From positions 1-42,132 of the forward strand of contig JAMPXP010000031.1 of the NCBI GenBank assembly GCA_023701135.1: DNA of 42,132 nucleotides, read 5' to 3'. Each line of letters starts with the position of its first letter. Within the stretch, counting starts at the first letter, position 1. The position numbers and the translations under genes were made by a program. Below are positions 17,603 through 26,276 of the stretch, piece after piece. The notes below the pieces were generated by a model. It was given only the letters and a program-made list of their open reading frames with translations. It did not search any database and had not been told where the DNA came from. The DNA is from Desulfobacula sp. GTDB taxonomy: Bacteria > Desulfobacterota > Desulfobacteria > Desulfobacterales > Desulfobacteraceae.

Positions 17603-17859
17603 TTATCCCAGCGATGGTAGAGGGTCGAAAAAATACAATGTCTGGGCTACAAAAAAAAGTTTGGCTATGGTGGTTAATAAAACGCTGGAAGTAGTTTTCA
17701 TTTATCTATTCCTAAATAACATCAATTATTATCCTTTCTTGCCCTATCATGGATTTTTGGAATACTCAACAATTCATATTCCATAAAAAGAATAAAGCTT
17801 GCTTTCGGATGAGAACTGGTTTATTTTTCAGCGTAAAAAAATTTGAAATAGGAATGAAA
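17603..17859. other. Divergent/leader region of the R-M operon
   Basis: AT-rich non-coding DNA upstream of the leftward SNF2-mod-res operon; its promoter must lie here. No gene is supported. The open frame on + at 17595-17786 is hydrophobic and Tyr-rich with no ribosome site. Confidence 0.4.
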
Positions 17860-17922
17860 TTTTCGACGGCCTTTTCGACGGCTTTTGATGGTAAAAAGCG
17901 GTTTTTAAAGGTCCTGAAAGGT
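17860..17922 (+). repeat. Att-adjacent block: 12-bp tandem repeat plus block shared with 30.4 kb
   Basis: TTTTCGACGGC occurs twice with a 12-base period (17860-17882). Beginning at 17880, GGCTTTTGATGGTAAAAAG and the following bases up to about 17922 resemble 30439-30480 closely (same GGTAAAAA, CGGTTTT and TGAAAGG elements in the same order). Both blocks are followed by the ten bases GGGATCACCA. Confidence 0.6.
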
Positions 17923-17950
17923 GCGTAAATACGTTGAAATCCTTTACCAG

Positions 17951-17999
17951 ACGCCCTCTCACGCCGGTAACACGGGTTCGAATCCCGTTGGGATCACCA
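17951..17999 (+). pseudogene. 3' fragment of a tRNA-Glu gene (anticodon CTC), likely attachment site
   Basis: The sequence matches the 3' half of tRNA-Glu: anticodon loop CTCTCAC (17956-17962), variable TAAC, T arm ACGGG-TTCGAAT-CCCGT (17972-17988), acceptor strand TGGGATC, discriminator A and encoded CCA (17997-17999). The anticodon stem pairs imperfectly, and no D arm or 5' acceptor strand (expected GATCCCA) precedes it. It is therefore not a working tRNA. Such 3' fragments are left where islands integrate into tRNA genes. The intact gene would be expected left of this window. Confidence 0.7.
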
Positions 18000-18028
18000 C
18001 TAATTTCGTTCATACATCCGGAGACGTT

Positions 18029-18910
18029 ATGAGCCAATTCGACCAGCACATAGATATTTTGATTGATGCCTATAAATCAAGCATTGAGCAGATGACTTAT
18101 CTAAAGGTTATCGGTACGGAAAAAAGACAGGTTCTAAAAGAAAAGAATATTTTACAATTTGCGCATATCATATCCTATACTGATTTTGATAAAAAAGTGG
18201 ACGGAAAATTTGTCCTGACATTCAACAGCGTTCATGATGCCTTAAAGCTGGCTTCTGCTATTGCAAAAAGGCTTGGAATGGGAAAGTTTGAACAAATCGG
18301 GGATGATTCCATCGATTTGTTGAATGAATTTTTAAATGTAGTGGTTGGGCGAACCATATCAGACTGGGACGGCATTGGCCTGAAAGTAAAATTTGACACC
18401 CCTGTTTTCAAAAAAAGCTACAAAAGTGAGATTTCAAACGATTTGCAAGGATATATCATCATTCTTGATGTTGAGGACCCGGAAGCAAAAAATTCAACGG
18501 AACAAATCATTTTGAGAATAGATTTCGGTGAAAAATCGGAGAGCACCATCAAGGGCAAAAAAATACTCCTTGTTGATGATTCAAGAGTGATGAGAAATAT
18601 TATCTCTCAAACGCTCAAAGCAGAGGGAGCAACGATAAAGGAAGCGGAAAATGGTGAAGAGGCCAATAGAATTCACCGAACATTCAATCCTGATTTAACC
18701 CTCATGGATATTAATATGCCCAAAATGAGCGGATTTGAAGCCATTGCAAAAATCAGAGAATATGATGCAAATGCAAAATTTATTATTCTTTCCTCAAGCT
18801 CCAGAAAAGATGAAATAATCAAAGCAAAAGAACTAAGGGTTTCGGGTTATCTCGTAAAACCGGTTGAACCGGAGCAGCTTATAGCAAGGGTCTCTTCGAT
18901 ATTAGACTGA
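18029..18910 (+). CDS. CheX-like phosphatase domain fused to a C-terminal response-regulator receiver
   Basis: Predicted cytoplasmic chemotaxis protein of 293 residues. ATG 18029 (MSQFDQHIDIL) has GGAG five to six bases upstream; a longer frame from 17921 runs through the tRNA fragment and is rejected. Residues 15-165 resemble CheX/CheC phosphatases, with the active-site-like pattern D-x3-E-x2-N in DLLNEFLN followed by a Pro 22 positions later. Residues 175-293 form a receiver domain: ILLVDDSRVMR, phospho-acceptor Asp in LMDINMP, the conserved Ser in ILSSSS, and Lys in VKP. It may dephosphorylate a CheY-type regulator and itself be controlled by phosphorylation. It points toward cheR and ends one base before the cheR stop. 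Confidence 0.85.
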   Translation: MSQFDQHIDILIDAYKSSIEQMTYLKVIGTEKRQVLKEKNILQFAHIISYTDFDKKVDGKFVLTFNSVHDALKLASAIAKRLGMGKFEQIGDDSIDLLNEFLNVVVGRTISDWDGIGLKVKFDTPVFKKSYKSEISNDLQGYIIILDVEDPEAKNSTEQIILRIDFGEKSESTIKGKKILLVDDSRVMRNIISQTLKAEGATIKEAENGEEANRIHRTFNPDLTLMDINMPKMSGFEAIAKIREYDANAKFIILSSSSRKDEIIKAKELRVSGYLVKPVEPEQLIARVSSILD

Positions 18911-18911
18911 T

Positions 18912-19736
18912 TTACGGTTGTATGCGACTATAATATGCAGTGCCATTGTAATCCAGCCTTTTTAACTGTTCATTGATATCAAACAGTGATTCAGTGGCTC
19001 CGATGATCAGAACACCGTTGTTATTCAGGCATGATGACAGGCTTTCAAATAATCGCCGGCGGTCGGGTTTGCTGAAATATATCGCCACATTCCTGCAGAA
19101 AATGATATCAAATCTTCCATATTCAAGTTTAGGCTGCAGCAGGTTTATTTTTTCAAAATAGGCCATACTCCTCAGTTCATCTTTTATTTTCCAGCATGCG
19201 TCTTCCTTGGTAAAATATTTATTCAATTGAACGGCATTCAATCCCCGGCTGATTTCATAATTTGAATACCGGCCGCTGCTGGCTTTGACTATGGCTGAAT
19301 CTGAGATATCAGAAGCTTTGATCTTGATATTATGATTGATAATATCCCCCCTGAAATACTCCATGAGCGTGATGGCAATGGAATACACCTCCTGGCCGGT
19401 TGAGCAGGCAGAACTCCAAATGTTCAGATGGCCGCTTTTTTTGCCGAAATTGGCCTGCCAATCCGGCAGTAATTTTTCCTTTAACAGCTCATAGGGCTTT
19501 TTATCCCGAAAAAAGGAAGTTTCGTTCGTGGTCATTAGATCAACGATATGGCTGGTCAATTTTGAAGAGTCCTTTGCCCTGGCAATCAGTTCTTCAAAAG
19601 AGGAAAGGGAATATTCTTCAATAAGGGGTTGAAGCCTGTTTTCTATAAGATAGGCCTTGTTTTTCTTCAGAACAATACCACAGTGATTGTGCACTATAAC
19701 GGACAATTCCATAAGCGCTTTGACGGTTATCCTCAT
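18912..19736 (-). CDS. cheR: Chemotaxis protein methyltransferase CheR
   Basis: Methylates receptor glutamates using S-adenosylmethionine, setting receptor sensitivity. The N-terminal helical domain (1-75) is followed by the Rossmann methylase domain with TTNETSFFRDKKPYELL, the SAM-binding WSSACSTGQEVYSIA, and FDIIFCRNVAIYF. At 274 residues it is normal in length and lacks extra TPR repeats. It is last in the leftward che operon and overlaps cheB by four bases (ATGA), which implies translational coupling. Confidence 0.95.
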   Translation of the reverse strand: MRITVKALMELSVIVHNHCGIVLKKNKAYLIENRLQPLIEEYSLSSFEELIARAKDSSKLTSHIVDLMTTNETSFFRDKKPYELLKEKLLPDWQANFGKKSGHLNIWSSACSTGQEVYSIAITLMEYFRGDIINHNIKIKASDISDSAIVKASSGRYSNYEISRGLNAVQLNKYFTKEDACWKIKDELRSMAYFEKINLLQPKLEYGRFDIIFCRNVAIYFSKPDRRRLFESLSSCLNNNGVLIIGATESLFDINEQLKRLDYNGTAYYSRIQP

Positions 19737-20818
19737 TCCCCGGCCCGCCGCGCAATCTCAATTGCGATATAGTTTAGAGGTACCACTCGGTCAACGACAC
19801 CGGCATTGATGGCTTCACCGGGCATACCAAAAACGACACAACTCTGCTTGTCCTGGGCGATCACCTGGGCGCCCAACCGTTTCATCAGCCGCAGGCCAAG
19901 AACCCCGTCGGACCCCATTCCGGTCATGATGACACCAAGGGCATGCTTTCCATACACCTTTGAGACGGACCGAAACAGATAGTCCACAGAAGGCTGACAG
20001 TGATTCTCCGGCGGATCATCATTCACTTCGAGCATGGGCTTCCCCGAAATATTGACAACTTTCATCTGCCTGCCGCCGGGGGCAATGAAAATGGTGCCCC
20101 GCTTAAGCTCCATATTGTTCTCCGCCTCTATCACTTTCAACGCGCTTTTCTGGTCAAGTGATTCTGCCAATGCTGCCGTAAATTCCGATGGCATGTGCTG
20201 AACAATAACGACAGGAACGCGTAAATCCTGGGGAAGACAGGGAATAATCTCTGCCAATGCTTTGGGACCGCCGGTGGAAATACCGATGGCAACGATTTGG
20301 ATACGACCAGCCGCCGTCTGGGGTATTATTTTTTCCTGGGGCGCATCAATGACGTCAGGTTGAGATACGGCAAGGTCTTTGCCGGCTGAATATTGTGATG
20401 GTTGTATCTGGGAAATGATCTCCTTTACGACAGGGGCCAACTGGTCAAAGAGAACCGTTTTGCTTTCCAGCGGATTTTCAGTCCTGGGTTTCGTGGCAAA
20501 GGTCAATGCGCCAAGTTCAAGGGCTCTTAATGTTATGGCGGCACCCTCTTTGGTATGGGTCGAAACCATAATCACCTTTATATCGGGGTGGTCTATCCTG
20601 ACATGTTCCAAAACCTTAAGCCCGTCCAGTTCAGGCATGTCAAAATCCAATGTCAGCATGTCCGGTTTCAGTTGAGGAATTTTTGCCAATGCCACCTTGC
20701 CGTCTGTTGCAGTCCCGACAACCTCAACCCCTGGAATATTGGAAAGGACCTCTGAAAGGACTTTTCTGTACAAGACGGAATCATCAACAACCAGAACTCG
20801 TAATAGGCGCTTGGGCAT
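19733..20818 (-). CDS. cheB: Chemotaxis response regulator protein-glutamate methylesterase CheB
   Basis: Demethylates or deamidates receptors after phosphorylation by CheA. The receiver domain (1-120) has VVDDSV and phospho-acceptor D58 in LTLDFDMP. The methylesterase domain (175-361) has the catalytic triad S181 (GISTGGP), H208 (VQHMP) and D304 (TGMGSDG). The 361 residues are full length. Its start codon overlaps the cheW stop by one base (TAATG), and its end overlaps the start of cheR, showing a compact operon. Confidence 0.96.
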   Translation of the reverse strand: MPKRLLRVLVVDDSVLYRKVLSEVLSNIPGVEVVGTATDGKVALAKIPQLKPDMLTLDFDMPELDGLKVLEHVRIDHPDIKVIMVSTHTKEGAAITLRALELGALTFATKPRTENPLESKTVLFDQLAPVVKEIISQIQPSQYSAGKDLAVSQPDVIDAPQEKIIPQTAAGRIQIVAIGISTGGPKALAEIIPCLPQDLRVPVVIVQHMPSEFTAALAESLDQKSALKVIEAENNMELKRGTIFIAPGGRQMKVVNISGKPMLEVNDDPPENHCQPSVDYLFRSVSKVYGKHALGVIMTGMGSDGVLGLRLMKRLGAQVIAQDKQSCVVFGMPGEAINAGVVDRVVPLNYIAIEIARRAGE

Positions 20819-21261
20819 TATTTTTTGAGCAGCTCATCCAGGTCAAGAACGATCACAAGGTCCCTCTCCATGCGGTAGATGCCGTTTATAAACCCACCGC
20901 TTATCCCGTCAACATTTGACGGCGGAACGGAAATCTCAGATCGCGGCGCATTGACAACATCATAAATGCTATCCACCAGCAATGCAATGCACTCCTCTTC
21001 GTAACGGACAACCACAACCTGTATATCATCATGCGCTTCACCGGGGGGCATACTGAATTTCCGGTGAAGGTCAATGACGGTGATGATTTCACCACGAAGG
21101 TTTATAACGCCTCGAACATAATCAGGCGCCCTGTGGACGGGGGTAATTTCAAAATTATGGTTGATTTCCTGCACGTGCCGCGTATCAAGTCCGCAGAGCA
21201 TGTCTCCGATTTGAAAAAGGGCAAGTTCTATGTCCGTGCTTTCGTGGGCTGTATTCATCAT
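20818..21261 (-). CDS. cheW: Chemotaxis coupling protein CheW
   Basis: Adapter of 147 residues that links chemoreceptors to CheA. The SH3-like double-barrel pattern is clear: LFQIGDMLCGLDTRHVQEI, RGVINLRGEIITVIDLHRKF, and ALLVDSIYDVVN, ending in a basic residue-rich helix. It lies 77 bases after cheA and directly before cheB in the same leftward operon. Confidence 0.95.
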   Translation of the reverse strand: MMNTAHESTDIELALFQIGDMLCGLDTRHVQEINHNFEITPVHRAPDYVRGVINLRGEIITVIDLHRKFSMPPGEAHDDIQVVVVRYEEECIALLVDSIYDVVNAPRSEISVPPSNVDGISGGFINGIYRMERDLVIVLDLDELLKK

Positions 21262-21338
21262 TGTTTTATCTCTGTTAAACTATATGGTGTTAGAGCCTGC
21301 CGCCCTCAACTGCACCTTTGATCAAAAAGGAATGCGGT

Positions 21339-24300
21339 TTATGCAAGATATTTCTTAACGCAGGCAATTATTTTTTCGCGGTCCAGCTTAACCAGGTAAT
21401 CATTAATGCCGGCATCCTTGCCCTCCTTTTCCGCAGCATCTCCGGCCAGACTCGTGACCGCTATAATGGGGAGATCCTTGAATCGCCCATCGGCGCGTAT
21501 CTTTTTGGTCATCTCCAGCCCGTTCATATGGGGCATCTCAATATCGGTCAGCACAATATCAATTTTTTCCCTGTTCAATACTTCCAGCCCTTTTATACCA
21601 TCTGTGGCTGTTAACGGGTTGTAACCGATATCGGATAGAAAGGATACGACCTGATTGAGAAAGAACGGGGAGTCTTCAACCACCAAGATATTTGCAGGGC
21701 GGTCATCTTTTATGTTAGACTTTAATGCTTTCGTCCACTCCGGCACAAGGGCGTCGATGACCCCATAAAGATCAACCAGCAACGTAATTTCTTCATTGAT
21801 AATGGTTGACCCCATAATACCCGCCTGCTTGTGGGTCATTTCATCGATGGTATACGTTCCCTTGATGATATCGATGATCTCCGACATCACAATTCCAACC
21901 TCCTTGCCGCTTATGGAGAAGATTATGATATAGCAGGTCGGGCTGTTTGTATCCGGCGAGCCGACATCGGCAACCTCATCAATACTGAACAGGGGGAGGG
22001 GGCCGCCGCGGTATTGAATATTTTTTCTACCTCCGGTGATTTTGATATCTTTTGTCTTACATAATTCAATTCTTGAAATCAGGTCCAAGGGAATGGCCAT
22101 GGGTTCGTTGGGGGCATTGCAAACCAGCAGCAAGGATTGGGTGTCTTTTGTTGTTTTGCTCTCAGTTTTCTGCGATGCCTTTTTCTGAGCAGTTTTTGAA
22201 ACGGTTCGCAGGTTCATGATATTGCTGATGCCGATGATGTCTAAAATCAGCGCCACCTTACCGTCGCCCTGGACTGAGGCGCCCGCATAGCATTCGCAGT
22301 CACGCAGGTGGGTTCCCACCGGTTTAACGACGATCTCTTCGGAGTCGAGCACCTGGTCCACAATCAAACCATAATGATAGTCTCCGACGGAAACCACCAG
22401 GATGTTGTAAGCGCTCATGGGGCTGGTCCGCCTGTCTGCCGTAAGGAGACGTTTTTCACGGCCGGAGGCCGTGGTTTCCGTACCTGCCTGCCCAACGATT
22501 TTGCCGTTCTGTGCCTGCCGTCGATCTTCGGTGAAGGTCCGTTTATCCGGGAACTCCTCGCCGGTGTCTTGATCGACATAATATCGATCTTCAATATCAA
22601 GGGCATCCGCCAGTTTGATCAGCGGCAGAAGCTCACCTCTGAGGCGCATAACCAGGGCGGAACCTATTTTTTCAATCCTTTCCCTGACCTTTGCCGCAGG
22701 TATTCTTACCAATTCCACCATATTGACCTGCGGAACGGCATACCGCTCGTTTTGCACCGTGACGATTAAGCTTGGGATAATGGCCAGGGTCAAAGGCAGT
22801 TTAATCGTTATGATGGACCCTTTTCCCGGTGTCGTGTCAATATCGACGGTCCCGCCGACTTTGGAAATATTGGTATTCACAACATCCATCCCGACACCCC
22901 GGCCTGAAATGTCGGTTATTTCTTTTGCCGTTGACATGCCGGGCAAAAAGATGAGGTTTGCAATTTCCTTATCGCTGAGTTCATCCAGGGTAGAGGATTC
23001 ACGCAGCCCCATGGACAGAACCTTCTCCTTGACCCGTTCAATATCTATCCCGGCGCCGTCATCTTCAATGGCAATCATCACCTGACCGCCTTCATGATAG
23101 GCCGTAATCCGCAAAATACCGGTTTCCGGCTTTTTAGCGGCAATCCGCTTTTCAGGAGTTTCAATCCCATGGTCAACGGAGTTTCTGACCAAATGGGTCA
23201 GGGGGTCACCGATGGATTCAATAATGGTTTTGTCCAACTCGACCTCTTCTCCTTCGATAATGAGGTCGATCTTCTTGCCAAGATTCTTGGAAAGATCGCG
23301 GACAATGCGTTTAAATTTGTTAAAAACATTTCCTACGGGCTGCATGCGGGTACTCATGATGGCTTCTTGAAGCTCCGAGGTAACCAGGTTAAGACGTTGG
23401 GAAATGTTGTCGATGCCCATGACCTTTCGAGACGATACAGCCTGGATAAGCTGGTTCCGGGTCAAAACAAGTTCCCCGGCCAGGGTCATGAGGGTGTCCA
23501 GCAGTCTGACATTGACCCGAAGATTGTCCGGCTTTTGTTCCGCCTTGGTTGAAGGGTCTTTGGGCTGGATTGTCTTCGTTTTTTCCATTATTTTCGGGGC
23601 AGATGGTTCCGTAAAGACAGGCAGCGTTGAAACCGGCCCGGCTTCCACCGGTTGCGCTTGCCGGGGCTCGGATACAGGAGGCAAAACAAGCTGGTCCAGG
23701 TACTCAGGCGTAATCTGCTGAATCTGATCCGGGTTGATATCGAAAAAATTTCCCATCAGTTCATTTTCCAGGATGCAGGCAAAGATAACAATGAGCGGGC
23801 TTCCATTGTTTTTAACCGGTTCAGATGAAGTGTCCCCGTCCATATTGGCGGCTAAAATATCTCCGGTTTCCTTGAGTTCCCCTATTATTTTGGCACACTC
23901 TTCTTCCCTGTTGTCCGTATCGTTTGACAGGTTGTATTGTAAAATGTAGAGAAAACTTCCCTGCTTAAAAAAAGCATCCATCACCGATGGTTCTATTTTG
24001 AGCAAGGTTTCTTCCACTGTCGAGGCTGTTAAAACAGAATGGTTTTCAAAAGGCGCTGCCGCATCGGTCGAAATTTCGGAGGGCGCCTGGGCAGGGAATG
24101 ATATGTTTTCCAGGTCGCCGCCCTCTAAAGAAGCGCTGCAAATCGCCTTCAAGGCGGTCAGGTTACCGGAAATATCGATTTCATTTGATTTTTCATGACG
24201 ATTGATCAATGTGGATAAGGTATCCATGGCATCCAGCAATGTTGAGATAATGCCCGGTGTCGGGACAAGCTCCCTTGCACGGATCTTTGCCATTACATTT

Positions 24301-24518
24301 TCACTGTTATGGGCTAAGCTTTCGACATTTTTAAGACCCAGATAACCTGCTCCTCCCTTGATGGTATGTACGGCCCGAAATACCTTGTTAACAATCTCTT
24401 CGTCGATGTCTTCCCCGGCTTCCTCTATTTTAAGCAGGTCATCTTCAATGCCGTCAAGATGTTCCAGCGACTCTTCAATAAAGTCATTGAAAATTTCATT
24501 GTCTTCAATATTGAACAT
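21339..24518 (-). CDS. cheA: Hybrid chemotaxis histidine kinase CheA with extra CheW-like domain and receiver
   Basis: Kinase of the chemosensory array. At 1059 residues it is much longer than a plain CheA (about 650). Order: HPt domain with H51 in AVHTIKGGAGYLGL; a long linker with Pro/Thr-rich stretches (110-330); dimerisation domain (about 331-400, LAGELVLTRNQLIQ); HATPase with LVRNSVDHGIETPEKR, DDGAGI and GRGVGMDVV; a first CheW-like P5 domain starting at RYAVPQVNMVELV with a disordered insertion; a second CheW-like domain (about 795-930, PMAIPLDLISRIELC); and a receiver from 943 with phospho-acceptor D992 in LTDIEMP. AGGA lies seven bases before the ATG. The receiver may act as a phosphate sink alongside the separate CheX-REC protein. 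No separate cheY is in the window. Confidence 0.95.
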   Translation of the reverse strand: MFNIEDNEIFNDFIEESLEHLDGIEDDLLKIEEAGEDIDEEIVNKVFRAVHTIKGGAGYLGLKNVESLAHNSENVMAKIRARELVPTPGIISTLLDAMDTLSTLINRHEKSNEIDISGNLTALKAICSASLEGGDLENISFPAQAPSEISTDAAAPFENHSVLTASTVEETLLKIEPSVMDAFFKQGSFLYILQYNLSNDTDNREEECAKIIGELKETGDILAANMDGDTSSEPVKNNGSPLIVIFACILENELMGNFFDINPDQIQQITPEYLDQLVLPPVSEPRQAQPVEAGPVSTLPVFTEPSAPKIMEKTKTIQPKDPSTKAEQKPDNLRVNVRLLDTLMTLAGELVLTRNQLIQAVSSRKVMGIDNISQRLNLVTSELQEAIMSTRMQPVGNVFNKFKRIVRDLSKNLGKKIDLIIEGEEVELDKTIIESIGDPLTHLVRNSVDHGIETPEKRIAAKKPETGILRITAYHEGGQVMIAIEDDGAGIDIERVKEKVLSMGLRESSTLDELSDKEIANLIFLPGMSTAKEITDISGRGVGMDVVNTNISKVGGTVDIDTTPGKGSIITIKLPLTLAIIPSLIVTVQNERYAVPQVNMVELVRIPAAKVRERIEKIGSALVMRLRGELLPLIKLADALDIEDRYYVDQDTGEEFPDKRTFTEDRRQAQNGKIVGQAGTETTASGREKRLLTADRRTSPMSAYNILVVSVGDYHYGLIVDQVLDSEEIVVKPVGTHLRDCECYAGASVQGDGKVALILDIIGISNIMNLRTVSKTAQKKASQKTESKTTKDTQSLLLVCNAPNEPMAIPLDLISRIELCKTKDIKITGGRKNIQYRGGPLPLFSIDEVADVGSPDTNSPTCYIIIFSISGKEVGIVMSEIIDIIKGTYTIDEMTHKQAGIMGSTIINEEITLLVDLYGVIDALVPEWTKALKSNIKDDRPANILVVEDSPFFLNQVVSFLSDIGYNPLTATDGIKGLEVLNREKIDIVLTDIEMPHMNGLEMTKKIRADGRFKDLPIIAVTSLAGDAAEKEGKDAGINDYLVKLDREKIIACVKKYLA

Positions 24519-24534
24519 GCTGTTCCTTTTTTGC

Positions 24535-26196
24535 TTAGCTGGGCCTTATCTGGGATAAGAATTTTTCAACCTCATTCTGCAAAACATCGGCCTGTTTTAA
24601 CAGTTCATCGGCATTGGCCAGCACTTCACTTGCGGCTTGTCCGGTTTCATTGGCGGCGTGGGTCACAATTGTAATGCTCTGTGTGACCTCTTGAGTGCCG
24701 GATGCCGCCTGGTTCGTGCTTTCGGCAATGTCACTGGTTACAGAGGACTGCTCTTCCACCGCAGCGGCAATGATGGTTGAAATCTCGCTAATCGTATTAA
24801 TGGTCCCGGTGATGTCGTTAATGGCTGAAACGGCATCTTTGGTGGCGCTTTGTATCCCGTTAATATGTTCAGCAATTTCAGTGGTGGCTGCCGTTGTCTG
24901 TTTAGCCAACTCTTTAACCTCGTTTGCAACGACTGCAAACCCTTTGCCGGCTTCTCCGGCCCGGGTGGCTTCAATGGTTGCATTTAAAGCCAGAAGGTTT
25001 GTTTGTTTTGCAATGTCGGTGATCAATTTGACCACATCACCAATTTTTTGGGAGGCAGCAGTCAGGCTTCCCACCATTTCATTGGTATTCTGTGCTTTTT
25101 TAACGGCGCTTCTTGCAATTGCCGATGAGCTTGTCACCTGTTCACTGATCTCTCCCACTGAGGCGGTTAATTCCTCTGTGGCAGAAGCCACACTGAGAAC
25201 ATTTGTCGACGTCTGCTTGGAAGCGGCGGCAGCAGATGAAGACTGTTGAAGGGTTTTATCGGCAGCCTCGTTCATTTTCTGGGCAGACCCCTGTAAATCC
25301 GTAGCCGCAGTTAAAATGGCGTTGATAACCGTTCCTATGCTGGAGTGAAAGGATGCCGTCATTTTCTCCATCATCTCTTTTTGTTCTTTTTCATTCCTGA
25401 TTTTGGTCTTTTCCTGCTCGTCTTTCAGTTGTATTTTCTCAATTGCGTTTTCCTGAAAAATTTTGACCGCCTTGGCCATCTTGCCGATTTCATCTGTTTG
25501 CTCCTGGGCCGGGATCTCAATTTCCAGGTTGCCGGCGGCAAGTTTTTCCATGGATTCGGTCATGCTGACCATTGGCTTGGTAATTGATTTTGCGATCACC
25601 ACGATAAATAGACTGACAACAACAAGGGAAAAAACAATACCGATGATCAGCACAAGACGTTGCTTATCCACAGCATTGTGAAGTTCCCTCAGGTCATAGG
25701 TCAGTGAAATAATGCCGCCTTGTGTGCCGATATTCCAGGTGGGGTGACACCGGATACAATCTGCGGAGACCATTTGGGGAGTATAAATCAGGACGGAATC
25801 TTTTTTAAGGACCTGAAACGGATCATGCGATGAAGAAAACCTGTCAAATATTTCAGGCGGCACGTCAGCAGGAACCGAGGTGAGTTCGGAAGAGGATAGG
25901 TTGATTTTTCCCTGCCGGTCATAAAGAGAAACATCCAATACCCCCTTAATCTGCTTCTGATTGGAGAGCAATTTTTTAAAATTTTGCATCTGACCCCGCT
26001 CCAGAGAAGTTTTTACACCGTCCTGGATTGAATGGGACAGGGTTTGTACTGAATCCATATAGGTTGTGGTCATCTGTTTTTTTACAAAGTCACTGATCAG
26101 ATATCCACCGATCGCCAGTGAAAACAGGAGAACAATGAGAATGGGAAACAGTATTTTTAAATTAAATGGTAGGTTGGTAAAAGCCTTTTTGATCAT
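24535..26196 (-). CDS. Methyl-accepting chemotaxis protein with periplasmic c-type haem motif
   Basis: Inner-membrane chemoreceptor of 553 residues from ATG 26196 (GAGG eight bases upstream; a longer frame to 26232 lacks such a site). TM1 is at about 15-38 and TM2 at about 180-204, enclosing a roughly 140-residue periplasmic domain. That domain contains C147-IR-C150-H151-P, a CxxCH haem-attachment motif, just before [10 protein letters not shown] at its C-terminal end. HAMP follows (about 205-260), then the signalling domain with [19 protein letters not shown]. There is no C-terminal NWETF-type tether. By analogy with haem-containing receptors such as DcrA of Desulfovibrio, it may sense redox state, oxygen or a small gas. 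It lies 16 bases before cheA. Confidence 0.93.
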   Translation of the reverse strand: MIKKAFTNLPFNLKILFPILIVLLFSLAIGGYLISDFVKKQMTTTYMDSVQTLSHSIQDGVKTSLERGQMQNFKKLLSNQKQIKGVLDVSLYDRQGKINLSSSELTSVPADVPPEIFDRFSSSHDPFQVLKKDSVLIYTPQMVSADCIRCHPTWNIGTQGGIISLTYDLRELHNAVDKQRLVLIIGIVFSLVVVSLFIVVIAKSITKPMVSMTESMEKLAAGNLEIEIPAQEQTDEIGKMAKAVKIFQENAIEKIQLKDEQEKTKIRNEKEQKEMMEKMTASFHSSIGTVINAILTAATDLQGSAQKMNEAADKTLQQSSSAAAASKQTSTNVLSVASATEELTASVGEISEQVTSSSAIARSAVKKAQNTNEMVGSLTAASQKIGDVVKLITDIAKQTNLLALNATIEATRAGEAGKGFAVVANEVKELAKQTTAATTEIAEHINGIQSATKDAVSAINDITGTINTISEISTIIAAAVEEQSSVTSDIAESTNQAASGTQEVTQSITIVTHAANETGQAASEVLANADELLKQADVLQNEVEKFLSQIRPS

Positions 26197-26276
26197 GGAA
26201 AAACCTCTTTCTTTCGATACGGAGTTTAACATCTGATGGAATGGCAGTGCGAAGCAGCAGTAAATCCATCTTCTCT

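Noticed and set aside
17595-17786. Plus-strand frame upstream of the SNF2 gene
   Set aside because: AT-rich promoter DNA read as Tyr/Asn-rich peptide; no ribosome site.
17828-18049. Minus-strand frame with GDPNGIRTRVTGVRGR
   Set aside because: This is the antisense reading of the tRNA fragment, a common false gene call; no ribosome site is present.
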